In this document: piece after piece, positions 18,178 through 27,083 of the stretch
How the letters are laid out: every line of letters begins with the position of its first letter
Numbering within the stretch: position 1 is the stretch's first letter
NCBI RefSeq assembly: GCF_003003035.1
Contig: NZ_PVTS01000006.1
Span: 124,001 to 188,000 of the forward strand
Length of the DNA: 64,000 nt
Reading direction: 5' to 3'
Origin: Marinilabilia salmonicolor
GTDB taxonomy: Bacteria > Bacteroidota > Bacteroidia > Bacteroidales > Marinilabiliaceae
Made by a program: the position numbers and the translations under genes
Notes under the pieces: generated by a model
Database searches by the model: none
What the model was told of the DNA's origin: nothing
What the model saw: only the letters and a program-made list of their open reading frames with translations

Positions 18178-19674
18178 TTAATCAACGACCACTTTTGCAA
18201 CCTTAAGAGGTTTGCCATTGGTGCGGAAAAGTGTGACCACATAAATCCCCCTGTTCAATCCAGCAGCTGAAAATATCATCTGGTTTTGAAAAGAAGCAGG
18301 TCTTTTATCATCGACCAGAGCACCGGTAATGTTGTAAAGAGCACCGGTAAAGTATTCGTGATCCTCTGTTTGAACAACGATTTGTCCTGCATCACGACGA
18401 TACCAAAGGTTAAAATCCACATTATCGAACCGATTCACAACTGAGGTGGGGACAAAAGAACTCTCCAAAGCTCCCATATCTATGCGCCCCTGTTGAATGC
18501 GGGGATTTCCCGCAAGATCGTAAGCAGGCAACCCCAACCCCGACACATCTTCGAGACCGGCATTGATGCAGGGAGATTGATCAGACAGTTGCCAGTCAGC
18601 AGAATTTCCGTCAAACGCAGTCCCCACACCGGAAGAAGCCGAAAGAAACTCCGGAGCTTCATCAATTATATCAGTCCAGGTAACAGCCCCGGGAAGACCG
18701 GATACCGAAGACTGTCCTCCTTCAATGAGGCAGTTTTGAAAGACCGGATTATAAGGTTGGCTGCCAAAATTGATTGCCATAGCTTCACCGGAACCATTTT
18801 TATTACCAAAAACAATATTATTTACGAATGACAGACGTTCTGTATAACTGGAAACATTTATAGCAGCACCCGAAGTATTATTTGCAAGGTTATTTACAAT
18901 AGTATTGGAGATGAAAGAAATATCATTGGATGAACTCTGACTAATGGTTACTGCACTTCCATTATCCGATTCATTATTTGCAAAAACAGAGCCTGAAACA
19001 GTGAGGCCGGCAGCACTTTCAGCATGAATAGCACCACCGGTATTCGCATTATTGTTATAAAATTCACAATTTTCGATCCGGAGTTCATGCCCGTCCGAGT
19101 TCATAATTCGGATTCCACCACCACCATCAAACACTCCTGCCTGATTTGATTTAAAAGTACAGTTTTCAAGAATAAGTTGGGAATAAGCTGAATTAATGGC
19201 TCCTCCATATTTATCGGACTGATTATTTTCAAAGAGGCAATTCACAAATGAAATATCAGAGTGATAAGAAATAGAAACAGCACCTCCTGAAGCTCCATCC
19301 GCATTCCCATATTCAAACGTAGTATATTCAAAAGATGAGGAAGGATCATCCCCCGTCCCACTGTCAAAAAATATCCCTCTCCATCCGGTGTTTGGATTTT
19401 CGGCAGTAAAAACAATCCCACTGCCGGAAGTCCCATTTGCCTGAATACTGCCGACAGAGGTAACTGTAATCATTGTCTGATCAGCCACAACAATCCTTGT
19501 GCCTGCCACAATCGTCACTGAAGCAGAAATGGTAACATCACCGGTCACATTTACCTGTTCCGGTCCCCAGGTAGTGTTGGTAGTAACAAATCCTGACACA
19601 TCAAGAGCATACAACTCTTGTGATAAAAACAGGATAAACAACAAAGAAATTAAGGAGTAGTAGAGTTTTCTCAT
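18178..19674 (-). CDS. secreted right-handed beta-helix protein, choice-of-anchor Q type
   Basis: This 498-residue exported protein has a signal peptide (about 1-23). Residues 25-330 contain pectate-lyase-like parallel beta-helix repeats with many N-N and GGAI coils (FVNCLFENNQS, LENCTFKSNQA, IENCEFYNNNA). Around 370-405 lies the choice-of-anchor Q signature SPCINAG...YDLAGNPR...DMGALE. The last 80 residues resemble a T9SS-type sorting domain (GLNRGIYVVTLF). It probably sits at the cell surface and may bind or modify polysaccharide; no catalytic residues can be assigned. Confidence 0.8.
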   Translation of the reverse strand: MRKLYYSLISLLFILFLSQELYALDVSGFVTTNTTWGPEQVNVTGDVTISASVTIVAGTRIVVADQTMITVTSVGSIQANGTSGSGIVFTAENPNTGWRGIFFDSGTGDDPSSSFEYTTFEYGNADGASGGAVSISYHSDISFVNCLFENNQSDKYGGAINSAYSQLILENCTFKSNQAGVFDGGGGIRIMNSDGHELRIENCEFYNNNANTGGAIHAESAAGLTVSGSVFANNESDNGSAVTISQSSSNDISFISNTIVNNLANNTSGAAINVSSYTERLSFVNNIVFGNKNGSGEAMAINFGSQPYNPVFQNCLIEGGQSSVSGLPGAVTWTDIIDEAPEFLSASSGVGTAFDGNSADWQLSDQSPCINAGLEDVSGLGLPAYDLAGNPRIQQGRIDMGALESSFVPTSVVNRFDNVDFNLWYRRDAGQIVVQTEDHEYFTGALYNITGALVDDKRPASFQNQMIFSAAGLNRGIYVVTLFRTNGKPLKVAKVVVD

Positions 19675-19764
19675 GGGTCACATCTTTGGACCCTAAATTA
19701 TATTATTTTTCATTCATAAGCAACTCTCTGCCAGAAGAATGTTAAAAATATCCGTTAATCCAAA

Positions 19765-20388
19765 TTACATCACTTCCAACTCGCCGAGCTTATTCAGTTC
19801 CGAAAGAATGGTTTTTGGCTTCATATAAACCCTGCGCTTAAACTCACGGTATTTTTCATCCACGTCTGATTCGTCAAGGACATAAGAGCTCCAGTAGTAA
19901 AGAAAGAAGCCAAACCCCGCATCAATAACCATCTGATCAATCTCGTGCTCAAACTTATGCTTGCCTCGTTTGGAAAGATACTGCCAGCCTCGCTCTACCA
20001 GCCCGCCAAATCCTCTTGACTGATAATCGCGCACATGCATCAGCTCATGTGCAAGCAAGCCCACACGGGCTTCATGCGGAACATCCCGAAACAACACGCC
20101 GGAAAAATCTGCCTTGTTATTGATACACAAGACATAAGTCCGCTTCTCAGGCTTTTTGAAAAACGAAAAAAACGAAGGGCGCATGGCCATGGTAGTCCCA
20201 ATGCGTTTTTCCTTTACTTTGATATTCACATCCCGAATATCATCCAGACTGTCGGCAAGAAAAACAACAAGCGAATCATACTTTTCGGGGAAATCCCAGT
20301 TTTCCGGAGTTTGTCCCTTAACGGAACTATTGGAAAACCAGGCAATCAATAAAAACAATGCAATAACAATTCGTCTCATCCTCTCCAA
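19765..20388 (-). CDS. exported putative HEXXH metallopeptidase
   Basis: This 207-residue protein has an N-terminal signal segment (to about residue 25). A zinc-peptidase-like motif HELMH at 114-118, within AHELMHVRDY, is followed by a conserved-looking FEHEIDQMVIDAGFGFF that may give a third ligand. The family is not recognised. Proteolytic function is inferred only from the motif and its helical context. It lies between the beta-helix gene and the MsbA-like exporter on the same strand, about 65-90 bases from each. The start could be the second Met (MRRIVIA). Confidence 0.62.
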   Translation of the reverse strand: MERMRRIVIALFLLIAWFSNSSVKGQTPENWDFPEKYDSLVVFLADSLDDIRDVNIKVKEKRIGTTMAMRPSFFSFFKKPEKRTYVLCINNKADFSGVLFRDVPHEARVGLLAHELMHVRDYQSRGFGGLVERGWQYLSKRGKHKFEHEIDQMVIDAGFGFFLYYWSSYVLDESDVDEKYREFKRRVYMKPKTILSELNKLGELEVM

Positions 20389-20454
20389 TCAAAAAATTCT
20401 TTTGATGATACGAAGCAAAAGCCAAGGGGTTTCATAAGCTCACCCTGTGCAACA

Positions 20455-22275
20455 TCACCTCATCTGCAGGTCATTGAGTTTCTGATAAATACCCTTCATG
20501 GAAATCAATTCATCATGGGTACCTGTCTCCACAATCTCCCCTTCATGAAACACGTAAATACAATCAGCATTACGCACAGTGGAAAGACGGTGAGCAATCA
20601 CAATCGAGGTGCGATTGGCCATCAGGTTTTCCAGAGCCTCCTGCACCAGCTTTTCTGATTCGGTGTCAAGAGCTGAAGTAGCCTCATCCAGAATCAGGAC
20701 CGGCGGATTTTTCAGTACGGCACGGGCAATACTGATGCGTTGGCGCTGACCTCCTGAAAGACGTCCGCCCCGATCACCCACAATAGTCTGATAACCATTA
20801 TCGAAAGAGGTGATAAACTCATGAGCATTGGCCACCCGGGCGGCCTCTTCTACCTTTTGGGGTGTGGCATCCTCCACTCCAAAGGCGATATTATTATAGA
20901 TGGTATCGTTAAACAGAATAGCATCCTGATTCACATTGCCCATCAGGTTTCGTAAGTCATGAATCTTCAGATCACGAATATCCTGTTCATCAATTAAAAT
21001 GCTTCCTTCAAGCACATCATAAAACCGTGGCAGCAAATCAACAAAGGTGGACTTTCCGCTACCCGACTGCCCCACAAGAGCAATGGTCTTTCCTTTGGGA
21101 ATAGAAACATCGATATTTTTCAATACCGGAGCCTCATTGTAAGCAAAAGTTACATTCCGGTATTCAATCCCCTTCTTCAATTCATGAATCTCTTTGGCTC
21201 CTTCCTTCTCATGGATGGCCACATTGGCTCCCATAATTTCATCAATCCGATCGTAGGCAGCCATACCTTTCTGAATACTATACATGGCTTTGGAAAAATC
21301 CTTTGCAGGATTAATTATCTGATAAAAGATACCAAGATAAGCCAAAAACTCGGCTGCATTCAAGGCATCCGGATCTGTCAGAATAAGCGTTCCACCAAAC
21401 CATACCACAATCACCACCACAATGGTTCCTAAAAACTCACTCATGGGATGTGCCAAATCACGACGACGCATCAGCCGGTTCATAATATTCCGGTATTCAT
21501 CCACCTCTCCGTCAAAACGCTGATCCATCCGTTTTTCAGCATTAAAAGCCTTAACAATTCTTAATCCTGAAAGTGTTTCTTCAATAATGCCAAGCAACTC
21601 CCCCATTTTGTTCTGACCTTCACGGGAAGTCTTTTTAAGACTTTTACCCACACGGCCGATAATAAATCCGGCAATAGGCAAAACAACAAAAACGAAAAGC
21701 GTCAATTTAAGACTGAACAGCAACATCGCTATAAGAAACACCACTATAAGCACCGGATTCTTCAGAAACATATTTAGTGACGACATAATAGAAGCCTCCA
21801 CCTCCTGCACATCTCCGGTGGAACGGGCAATAATATCCCCTTTCTTCTCTTCGCTGAAGAAGGCCATGGGCAGCTGAAGAATCTTATGATAAATATTGTG
21901 TCGCAAGTCACGAACCACCCCATTGCGAATGCTAATGCTGGTATAAGCAGCTAAATAAGCGAAACCGGTTTTCAGGAAAGTTCCGACAACCAGAAACAGA
22001 CCCACGAAAAGCAACGACCAACCGGGACCGTAGGAGGATTTAAGGCTGGTAATATAATAGTACAAATTGTGCTTCAGATCATTAAAATTCAGCTTCCATT
22101 CAACCAAGGAATAGACCTCATTGTTTTGTGAAAGAATAATCTCAAGCATAGGTACCATCAATGCCACCGAAAAAACTGCAAAGCTTGCTGACAGAATGTT
22201 AAACAGAAAGTTCAGTCCTAAAAGATGCTTGTACGGTGGCAAATACCGCTTCATTACCCTGATAAAATCTCTCAT
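20455..22275 (-). CDS. MsbA-like ABC exporter (fused permease-ATPase)
   Basis: This 606-residue half-transporter has six membrane helices (about 15-330) and a C-terminal ATPase. Walker A is GQSGSGKS (about 401), the signature is LSGGQRQR (about 505) and Walker B is VLILDEATSALD (about 525-536); the H-loop is IAHRLST. The arrangement matches MsbA/lipid-flippase ABC exporters that work as homodimers in the inner membrane. Lipid A-core flipping is likely but multidrug export cannot be excluded. It is downstream of purB on the same strand, separated by a terminator hairpin. Confidence 0.88.
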   Translation of the reverse strand: MRDFIRVMKRYLPPYKHLLGLNFLFNILSASFAVFSVALMVPMLEIILSQNNEVYSLVEWKLNFNDLKHNLYYYITSLKSSYGPGWSLLFVGLFLVVGTFLKTGFAYLAAYTSISIRNGVVRDLRHNIYHKILQLPMAFFSEEKKGDIIARSTGDVQEVEASIMSSLNMFLKNPVLIVVFLIAMLLFSLKLTLFVFVVLPIAGFIIGRVGKSLKKTSREGQNKMGELLGIIEETLSGLRIVKAFNAEKRMDQRFDGEVDEYRNIMNRLMRRRDLAHPMSEFLGTIVVVIVVWFGGTLILTDPDALNAAEFLAYLGIFYQIINPAKDFSKAMYSIQKGMAAYDRIDEIMGANVAIHEKEGAKEIHELKKGIEYRNVTFAYNEAPVLKNIDVSIPKGKTIALVGQSGSGKSTFVDLLPRFYDVLEGSILIDEQDIRDLKIHDLRNLMGNVNQDAILFNDTIYNNIAFGVEDATPQKVEEAARVANAHEFITSFDNGYQTIVGDRGGRLSGGQRQRISIARAVLKNPPVLILDEATSALDTESEKLVQEALENLMANRTSIVIAHRLSTVRNADCIYVFHEGEIVETGTHDELISMKGIYQKLNDLQMR

Positions 22276-22296
22276 TTTCGGGATGTTCGTTTAATT

Positions 22297-22336
22297 AACA
22301 AAAATCCCTGACACACAAAAAGCTCCGTCAGGGATT
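22297..22336 (-). terminator. intrinsic terminator of purB
   Basis: On the minus strand a perfect 10-bp stem AATCCCTGAC / GTCAGGGATT is followed by TTTTTG. It lies 17 bases after the purB stop codon. Confidence 0.75.
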
Positions 22337-22352
22337 CAGGTTACAATTATCG

Positions 22353-23708
22353 TTAATATAGATCTACTCCGGTATAATTCTTCGGAGTAAAATGTTTCAA
22401 CTCTTTCTTTACCTCATCACTCACCTCCAATGTATCAATAAATCTGGCAATTGATTCGCCATTGATCACATCGTTGGTGCGGGTAAGATCTTTAAGCGTT
22501 TCATAAGGATTGGCAAATCCTTCTCTGCGCAAGATGGTTTGCATAGCTTCAGCCACCACAGCCCAGTTATTATCCAGATCCCTGTCGATGGCTCCCTGGT
22601 TAATGATCAATTTGCCAAGACCTTTTTGCAACGATTGAATAGACAACACAGAATGTGCAATAGGCACACCGATGTTCCGCAACACGGTGCTATCCGTTAA
22701 GTCTCGTTGTAAACGCGATACGGGAAGTTTGGCCGATAAATGCTCAAACAGCGCATTGGCAATCCCCAGGTTACCTTCCGCATTTTCAAAATCGATGGGA
22801 TTTACCTTATGCGGCATGGCACTGGAACCAACTTCTCCCTTCTTGATCTTTTGCTTGAAGTACTCCATCATGATGTAGGACCAGAAATCACGGGCCAGAT
22901 CAATCAGGATCACATTGATGCGCTTCAGGTTGTCGAAAATCGCGGAGAGGTTATCGTAGTTGGAAATCTGGGTAGTAAGCTGCTCTCTTTCAAGCTTCAG
23001 CTTATCCCCAACAAATCTGTTTCCAAAGGCTACCCAGTCAATTTGGGGGTAGGCTGCTTTATGTGCATTGAAATTTCCTGTTGCACCACCGAATTTGGCA
23101 GGACAGGGAATGTCTTTCAATAATTGAAGCTGAATTTTCAGGCGCTCCACAAAAACCCGGATCTCTTTTCCAAGACGTGTGGGCGATGCCGGCTGTCCAT
23201 GGGTGCGGGCAAGCATGGTGACCTCCTTCCATTCATTGGACATTTTTTCCAGCTGAGCAATCAACTCCTCCAAAAACGGGTAATAAACTTCGTTGACCGC
23301 ATCACGCAAAGATGCAGGAACAGCAGTGTTGTTAATATCCTGCGAAGTCAGTCCGAAGTGAATAAACTCCTTGGATTTTTCCAGTCCCAAACCATCAAAC
23401 TGCTCTTTCAGGTAATATTCCACTGCCTTAACATCATGATTGGTAACCGATTCAATATCTTTGATTCGCTCAGCATCTTCCAGCTGAAAATTGCGATAAA
23501 TATCCCGTAAAGCATCAAATTTACTGTGATCAAAATTCTTCAACTGCTCAATAGGCTCTTCGCAGAGAGCGATAAAATATTCCACTTCCACCATCACCCG
23601 GTAACGGATAAGGGCATATTCTGAAAAATAAAGGGCAAGTCCGTCCACTTTGGTACGGTAGCGCCCGTCGATGGGCGAAATGGCTGTCAACAGGTGCAGA
23701 TCTGTCAT
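22353..23708 (-). CDS. purB: adenylosuccinate lyase
   Basis: This 451-residue enzyme of the fumarase/aspartase superfamily carries the signature GSSAMPHKVNPIDFEN, the TSQDINNTA segment and ARTHGQPASPT with the catalytic His. The sequence matches the PurB group that contains the E. coli enzyme (start ...AISPIDGRY). It makes AICAR and AMP in purine synthesis and acts in the cytosol as a tetramer. Length is normal. A promoter with TACCTTTG precedes it and a terminator follows. Confidence 0.96.
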   Translation of the reverse strand: MTDLHLLTAISPIDGRYRTKVDGLALYFSEYALIRYRVMVEVEYFIALCEEPIEQLKNFDHSKFDALRDIYRNFQLEDAERIKDIESVTNHDVKAVEYYLKEQFDGLGLEKSKEFIHFGLTSQDINNTAVPASLRDAVNEVYYPFLEELIAQLEKMSNEWKEVTMLARTHGQPASPTRLGKEIRVFVERLKIQLQLLKDIPCPAKFGGATGNFNAHKAAYPQIDWVAFGNRFVGDKLKLEREQLTTQISNYDNLSAIFDNLKRINVILIDLARDFWSYIMMEYFKQKIKKGEVGSSAMPHKVNPIDFENAEGNLGIANALFEHLSAKLPVSRLQRDLTDSTVLRNIGVPIAHSVLSIQSLQKGLGKLIINQGAIDRDLDNNWAVVAEAMQTILRREGFANPYETLKDLTRTNDVINGESIARFIDTLEVSDEVKKELKHFTPKNYTGVDLY

Positions 23709-23737
23709 GGTTCTTCAGGTTTTAATTTTTGCAACGA

Positions 23738-23770
23738 CAAAGGTAGTAGTTTTCGAGGAACAATGGTCAA
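23738..23770 (-). promoter_or_regulatory. purB promoter
   Basis: On the minus strand TTG (23768-23770) and TACCTTTG (23738-23745) are spaced by 22 bases, fitting the Bacteroidota pattern, 29 bases before the start codon. Confidence 0.55.
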
Positions 23771-23922
23771 AAGTAATTGCTCAAATGTCTTAAAGAAGGA
23801 TTGAAGGAAAGAATGATGGTCTGCCAAAAATTGTTTCAAAAACAAAAATCCAACCTTTTTCTGTCATTCCTCCCATGGATTCCTTATTTTTGACTCATCA
23901 CTTTGCCTGACACCAAAGACAG

Positions 23923-24114
23923 GTAAAGCTTAAAACAGGCTGAAAGCATGAGAGTCTGAGAGCAACACCCCGGGTTTAGAGGCATCCCCAACACCCCTCT
24001 CATTATCGGTGGCATTGCGATCAATAATGAAAGAGGGAGTATTTATTACAATTCCCCCGGAGCGTTGTCCATGCTAATGCCTAAAAACTTAAGACCTTTT
24101 AAAAGCACAACAAA
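23923..24114. repeat. family D repeat, copy D3 (in gap 23709-24214)
   Basis: It starts ACAGGCTGAAAGCATGAGAG and ends with CTTAAGACCTTTTAAAAGCACAACAAAG. The central hairpin arms are CCTCTCATTAT and ATAATGAAAGAGG, unlike those of D4. The flanking sequence has no gene; a small GGAAG hairpin occurs near 24128. Confidence 0.7.
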
Positions 24115-24214
24115 GTTGGGTATTCCTCCAAAAGGAAGAGCCTGAATTATGAGGGGACCGGATTAGTCAGGCTAAAAAATTCCGGTAAAAAATCAGAAAA
24201 CAAAACCCAATAAT

Positions 24215-24769
24215 ATGGAAGAACAAATTAAGCAGGTAGCTACCCGCATCAAAGACCTGCGCGAGATTCTAAACATTTCGAAGGAAGAAGCAGCTGATTG
24301 CTGCGGAATAACAACAGCGGAATATTCCGAAATTGAATCAGGAAAAGTTGACATCCCTGTTGGTATCATGCATTTGCTGGCCAAAAAATTCAGGGTGGAT
24401 GTCACCTCATTTCTGAGTGGCTCTGAACCCCGAATGCACTATTACACGCTCACCCGGAAAGGCCAGGGAGTATCAGTAGAACGCAGAAAAGCATACAATT
24501 ACCGGGCGCTGGCTGCGAATTTCATCAACCGGAAAGCCGACCCTTTCATTGTTACTGTAGATCCCAAATCAGACGATACAGCAACAGAGTTCAACAGCCA
24601 CCCGGGACAGGAATTCAATTTAATTTTGAAAGGCAGTCTGAAACTGAATCTGAATAACAAGGAGATGCTGCTTAACGAAGGTGACACCATTTATTTTGAT
24701 GCCAGTCTGCCCCATGGCATGAAAGCCGCAAACAACGAACCCTGCGAATTTCTCGCAATCATTTTGTAA
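24215..24769 (+). CDS. XRE-type HTH-cupin regulator
   Basis: This 184-residue protein has an XRE/Cro helix-turn-helix (about 8-63: ISKEEAADCCGITTAEYSEIE) and a C-terminal cupin (about 110-184: HPGQEFNLILKG, DTIYFDASLPHG). Such regulators often sense a small-molecule product of the adjacent pathway. The acyl-CoA synthetase follows on the same strand 375 bases downstream, and this pairing recurs in Bacteroidota and other anaerobes, so control of that gene is likely. The stop codon lies 2 bases before repeat A3. Confidence 0.85.
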   Translation: MEEQIKQVATRIKDLREILNISKEEAADCCGITTAEYSEIESGKVDIPVGIMHLLAKKFRVDVTSFLSGSEPRMHYYTLTRKGQGVSVERRKAYNYRALAANFINRKADPFIVTVDPKSDDTATEFNSHPGQEFNLILKGSLKLNLNNKEMLLNEGDTIYFDASLPHGMKAANNEPCEFLAIIL

Positions 24770-24771
24770 AT

Positions 24772-24923
24772 AGTGCCTGTCCATAAAGTACCGTTTACGG
24801 CGTTATACCATTCACGGAAACTACTCATTAACTAAAGTAAGCTCCGCATTTCCGTGAATGACAAGCCGCCGAAGAAAAATCGGGGCAGGCTTTGTAAACG
24901 GAACCTTTTGAACAGACACAGTG
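24772..24923. repeat. family A structured repeat, copy A3 (reverse orientation)
   Basis: The element lies opposite to A1: it opens AGTGCCTGTCCATAAAGTAC and closes TTTTGAACAGACACAGTG. Hairpin arms are CATTCACGGAAA and TTTCCGTGAATG. A GAAGAAAAATCGGGGCAGGC module is inserted at 24870-24889. It fills most of the space after the regulator gene. Confidence 0.8.
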
Positions 24924-24966
24924 CTTGTAAAATATTATCCCGATTTTTAGACAGAATCTAAATAGA

Positions 24967-25117
24967 AGTCTGTCCATAAACAAAGCATTTTTCATGTGTT
25001 TGAGATAGAAAGTTCAAATTCAAGGCGTGTAAAAAATCTAAACTGAAGAATACTAATGTATTTGAGGATTTAGGTTTTGAGCAACAACGCAGAAGTTGGA
25101 CTTTTTAGACAAACACT
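24967..25117. repeat. family B repeat, copy B2
   Basis: This 151-bp copy of family B is strongly similar to B1 along its whole length (for example TTTGAGCAACAACGCAGAAG). It ends AGACAAACACT, 27 bases before the acyl-CoA synthetase start codon, so it makes up most of that gene's leader or promoter region. Confidence 0.8.
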
Positions 25118-25144
25118 AATTACCAATATTTCAAAAAAACAATC

Positions 25145-26800
25145 ATGCAGTTATATAAAAATTACTTAGAACAACCTGAATTTGAATCGCTCGCTGACTT
25201 TCAAAAGAATTTCAGGATAAAGATTCCCGACAATTTCAACTTTGCCTACGATGTGGTGGACGAATATGCCCGTCTGGAGCCTGATAAAGTTGCTTTGGTT
25301 TGGGTAAACGACGAAGGGGCTCATCGGAACTTCACCTATCGTGAGCTGAAAGAAAGATCGGACGAAACAGCTTCCTGGTTTCAGGCTTCCGGAATAGGTC
25401 GCGGTGACAAGGTGATGCTGATATTGAAAAGACGCTACGAATTTTGGTTCGCCACGCTGGCATTGCACAAAATTGGAGCTACTGCCATCCCGGCAACCCA
25501 CCTGCTTACCGAAAAAGACATCATTTACCGCTGCAATGCAGCAGACATCAAAGCACTGGTGTGCGTAGGAGAAGAAAATGTCATCAACCATGTGGAAAAA
25601 GCGCTGCCCGATTGCCCCACTGTTGAAAAGCTAATTTCGGTGGGCCCGGATTATCCAAAGAATTGGGAAAACTTCCAGAAAGAGGTGGCAACAGCAGCGC
25701 CATTCAAAAAGCCTGATGTCCCCTCACAGAATGATGATTTGCTATTTCTCTACTTCACATCCGGAACCACCGGTAATCCCAAAATGGTGGCACACGATTA
25801 CACCTATCCATTGGCACACATCATCACAGCCTCTTTCTGGCACAATGTAAAGGAAGATGGCCGTCACCTTACAGTGGCCGATACCGGCTGGGCAAAGGCG
25901 GTATGGGGAAAACTTTACGGTCAAATGATGGCCGGATGTAGTGTTTTTGTGTACGATCATCAGAAATTCACTCCGTCAGATATGCTGGAGGTAATTGCCA
26001 AATATAAAGTTACCTCCTTTTGTGCGCCGCCCACCATTTTCCGTTTTCTGATCAGGGAAGATTTCTCAAAATATGATTTGTCAGCCCTGGAATATTGCAC
26101 CACAGCAGGCGAGGCCCTCAACCCTAAGGTTTTTGACACATTCCGTGAACTCACAGGCATCAAACTGATGGAAGCTTTTGGTCAGACTGAGACAGCAGTT
26201 CAGCTGGCCACATTCCCCTGGATGGAGCCCAAACCAGGGGCAATGGGCATTCCAACTCCCCAATACAACATTGATTTGTTGAAACCCGATGGCACTTCGT
26301 GCGAAGACGGAGAAGAGGGCCAGATTGTCATACACATCGGGGATGAACATCCCATAGGTCTCTTTAAAGGTTATTATCGTGATGAGGAGCGCACCCGCGA
26401 AGTTTTGCAGGATGGTATTTATTACACCGGTGACATTGCCTGGCGCGATGAGGACGGTTTTTACTGGTTTGTGGGTCGTGCCGACGATGTAATTAAAAGT
26501 TCAGGCTACCGAATTGGACCATTTGAAGTGGAGAGCGTGCTGATGACACATCCGGCAGTTGTCGAATGCGCAGTTACCGGGACACCTGATGAGATCCGCG
26601 GTCAGGTAGTAAAAGCAACCATAGTTTTGGCAAATGGATATGATGCCTCTGATGAACTTGCCAAAGAAATTCAGGAACATGTAAAGAAAACTACTGCACC
26701 CTATAAATACCCCCGTGTTGTTGAATTTGTGAAAGAGCTGCCCAAAACCATCAGTGGCAAAATTCGCCGTATAGAAATTCGCGGAGACGAAAAAAAGTAA
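25145..26800 (+). CDS. AMP-forming acyl-CoA synthetase
   Basis: This 551-residue enzyme of the ANL superfamily has the P-loop YFTSGTTGNPKM, the A5-type motif EAFGQTET, the hinge YTGDIAWRDEDGFYWFVGRADD and the catalytic Lys in PKTISGKIRR. It activates a carboxylic acid with ATP and CoA in the cytosol. Similarity of the motifs and N-terminus is to acetyl/medium-chain acyl-CoA synthetases; the exact chain length cannot be read. It is probably controlled by the HTH-cupin regulator upstream. A strong terminator follows. Confidence 0.92.
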   Translation: MQLYKNYLEQPEFESLADFQKNFRIKIPDNFNFAYDVVDEYARLEPDKVALVWVNDEGAHRNFTYRELKERSDETASWFQASGIGRGDKVMLILKRRYEFWFATLALHKIGATAIPATHLLTEKDIIYRCNAADIKALVCVGEENVINHVEKALPDCPTVEKLISVGPDYPKNWENFQKEVATAAPFKKPDVPSQNDDLLFLYFTSGTTGNPKMVAHDYTYPLAHIITASFWHNVKEDGRHLTVADTGWAKAVWGKLYGQMMAGCSVFVYDHQKFTPSDMLEVIAKYKVTSFCAPPTIFRFLIREDFSKYDLSALEYCTTAGEALNPKVFDTFRELTGIKLMEAFGQTETAVQLATFPWMEPKPGAMGIPTPQYNIDLLKPDGTSCEDGEEGQIVIHIGDEHPIGLFKGYYRDEERTREVLQDGIYYTGDIAWRDEDGFYWFVGRADDVIKSSGYRIGPFEVESVLMTHPAVVECAVTGTPDEIRGQVVKATIVLANGYDASDELAKEIQEHVKKTTAPYKYPRVVEFVKELPKTISGKIRRIEIRGDEKK

Positions 26801-26818
26801 TCCAAAAGACAAATAAAG

Positions 26819-26863
26819 AGCCTGTTGACCGATATTTCACACTACTTGGTTAACAGGCTTTTG
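26819..26863 (+). terminator. intrinsic terminator of the acyl-CoA synthetase gene
   Basis: AGCCTGTTGACC pairs with GGTTAACAGGCT (11 of 12 positions) around a 17-base loop, followed by TTTTG. It starts 19 bases after the stop codon. The remaining 220 bases before the next gene show nothing else clear. Confidence 0.75.
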
Positions 26864-27083
26864 CATATAATCTGTTACTCCCTGATTTTGATTATTTCCT
26901 CAACCTAAATTCGCTCTTCGTCAACTATTCAAAAAAAAATTCAGTTGTTCCGAAACTTTAGCCTTTAAAGTAAGTAAATACCAAAACAAACCCAACCCCC
27001 CATGCGTACCCTCCCTATTATCAGGAACAAACAAAAAAGCACTAATTCTGAACAACCGACAATTAAAAAAAAGAGCCCACTGG

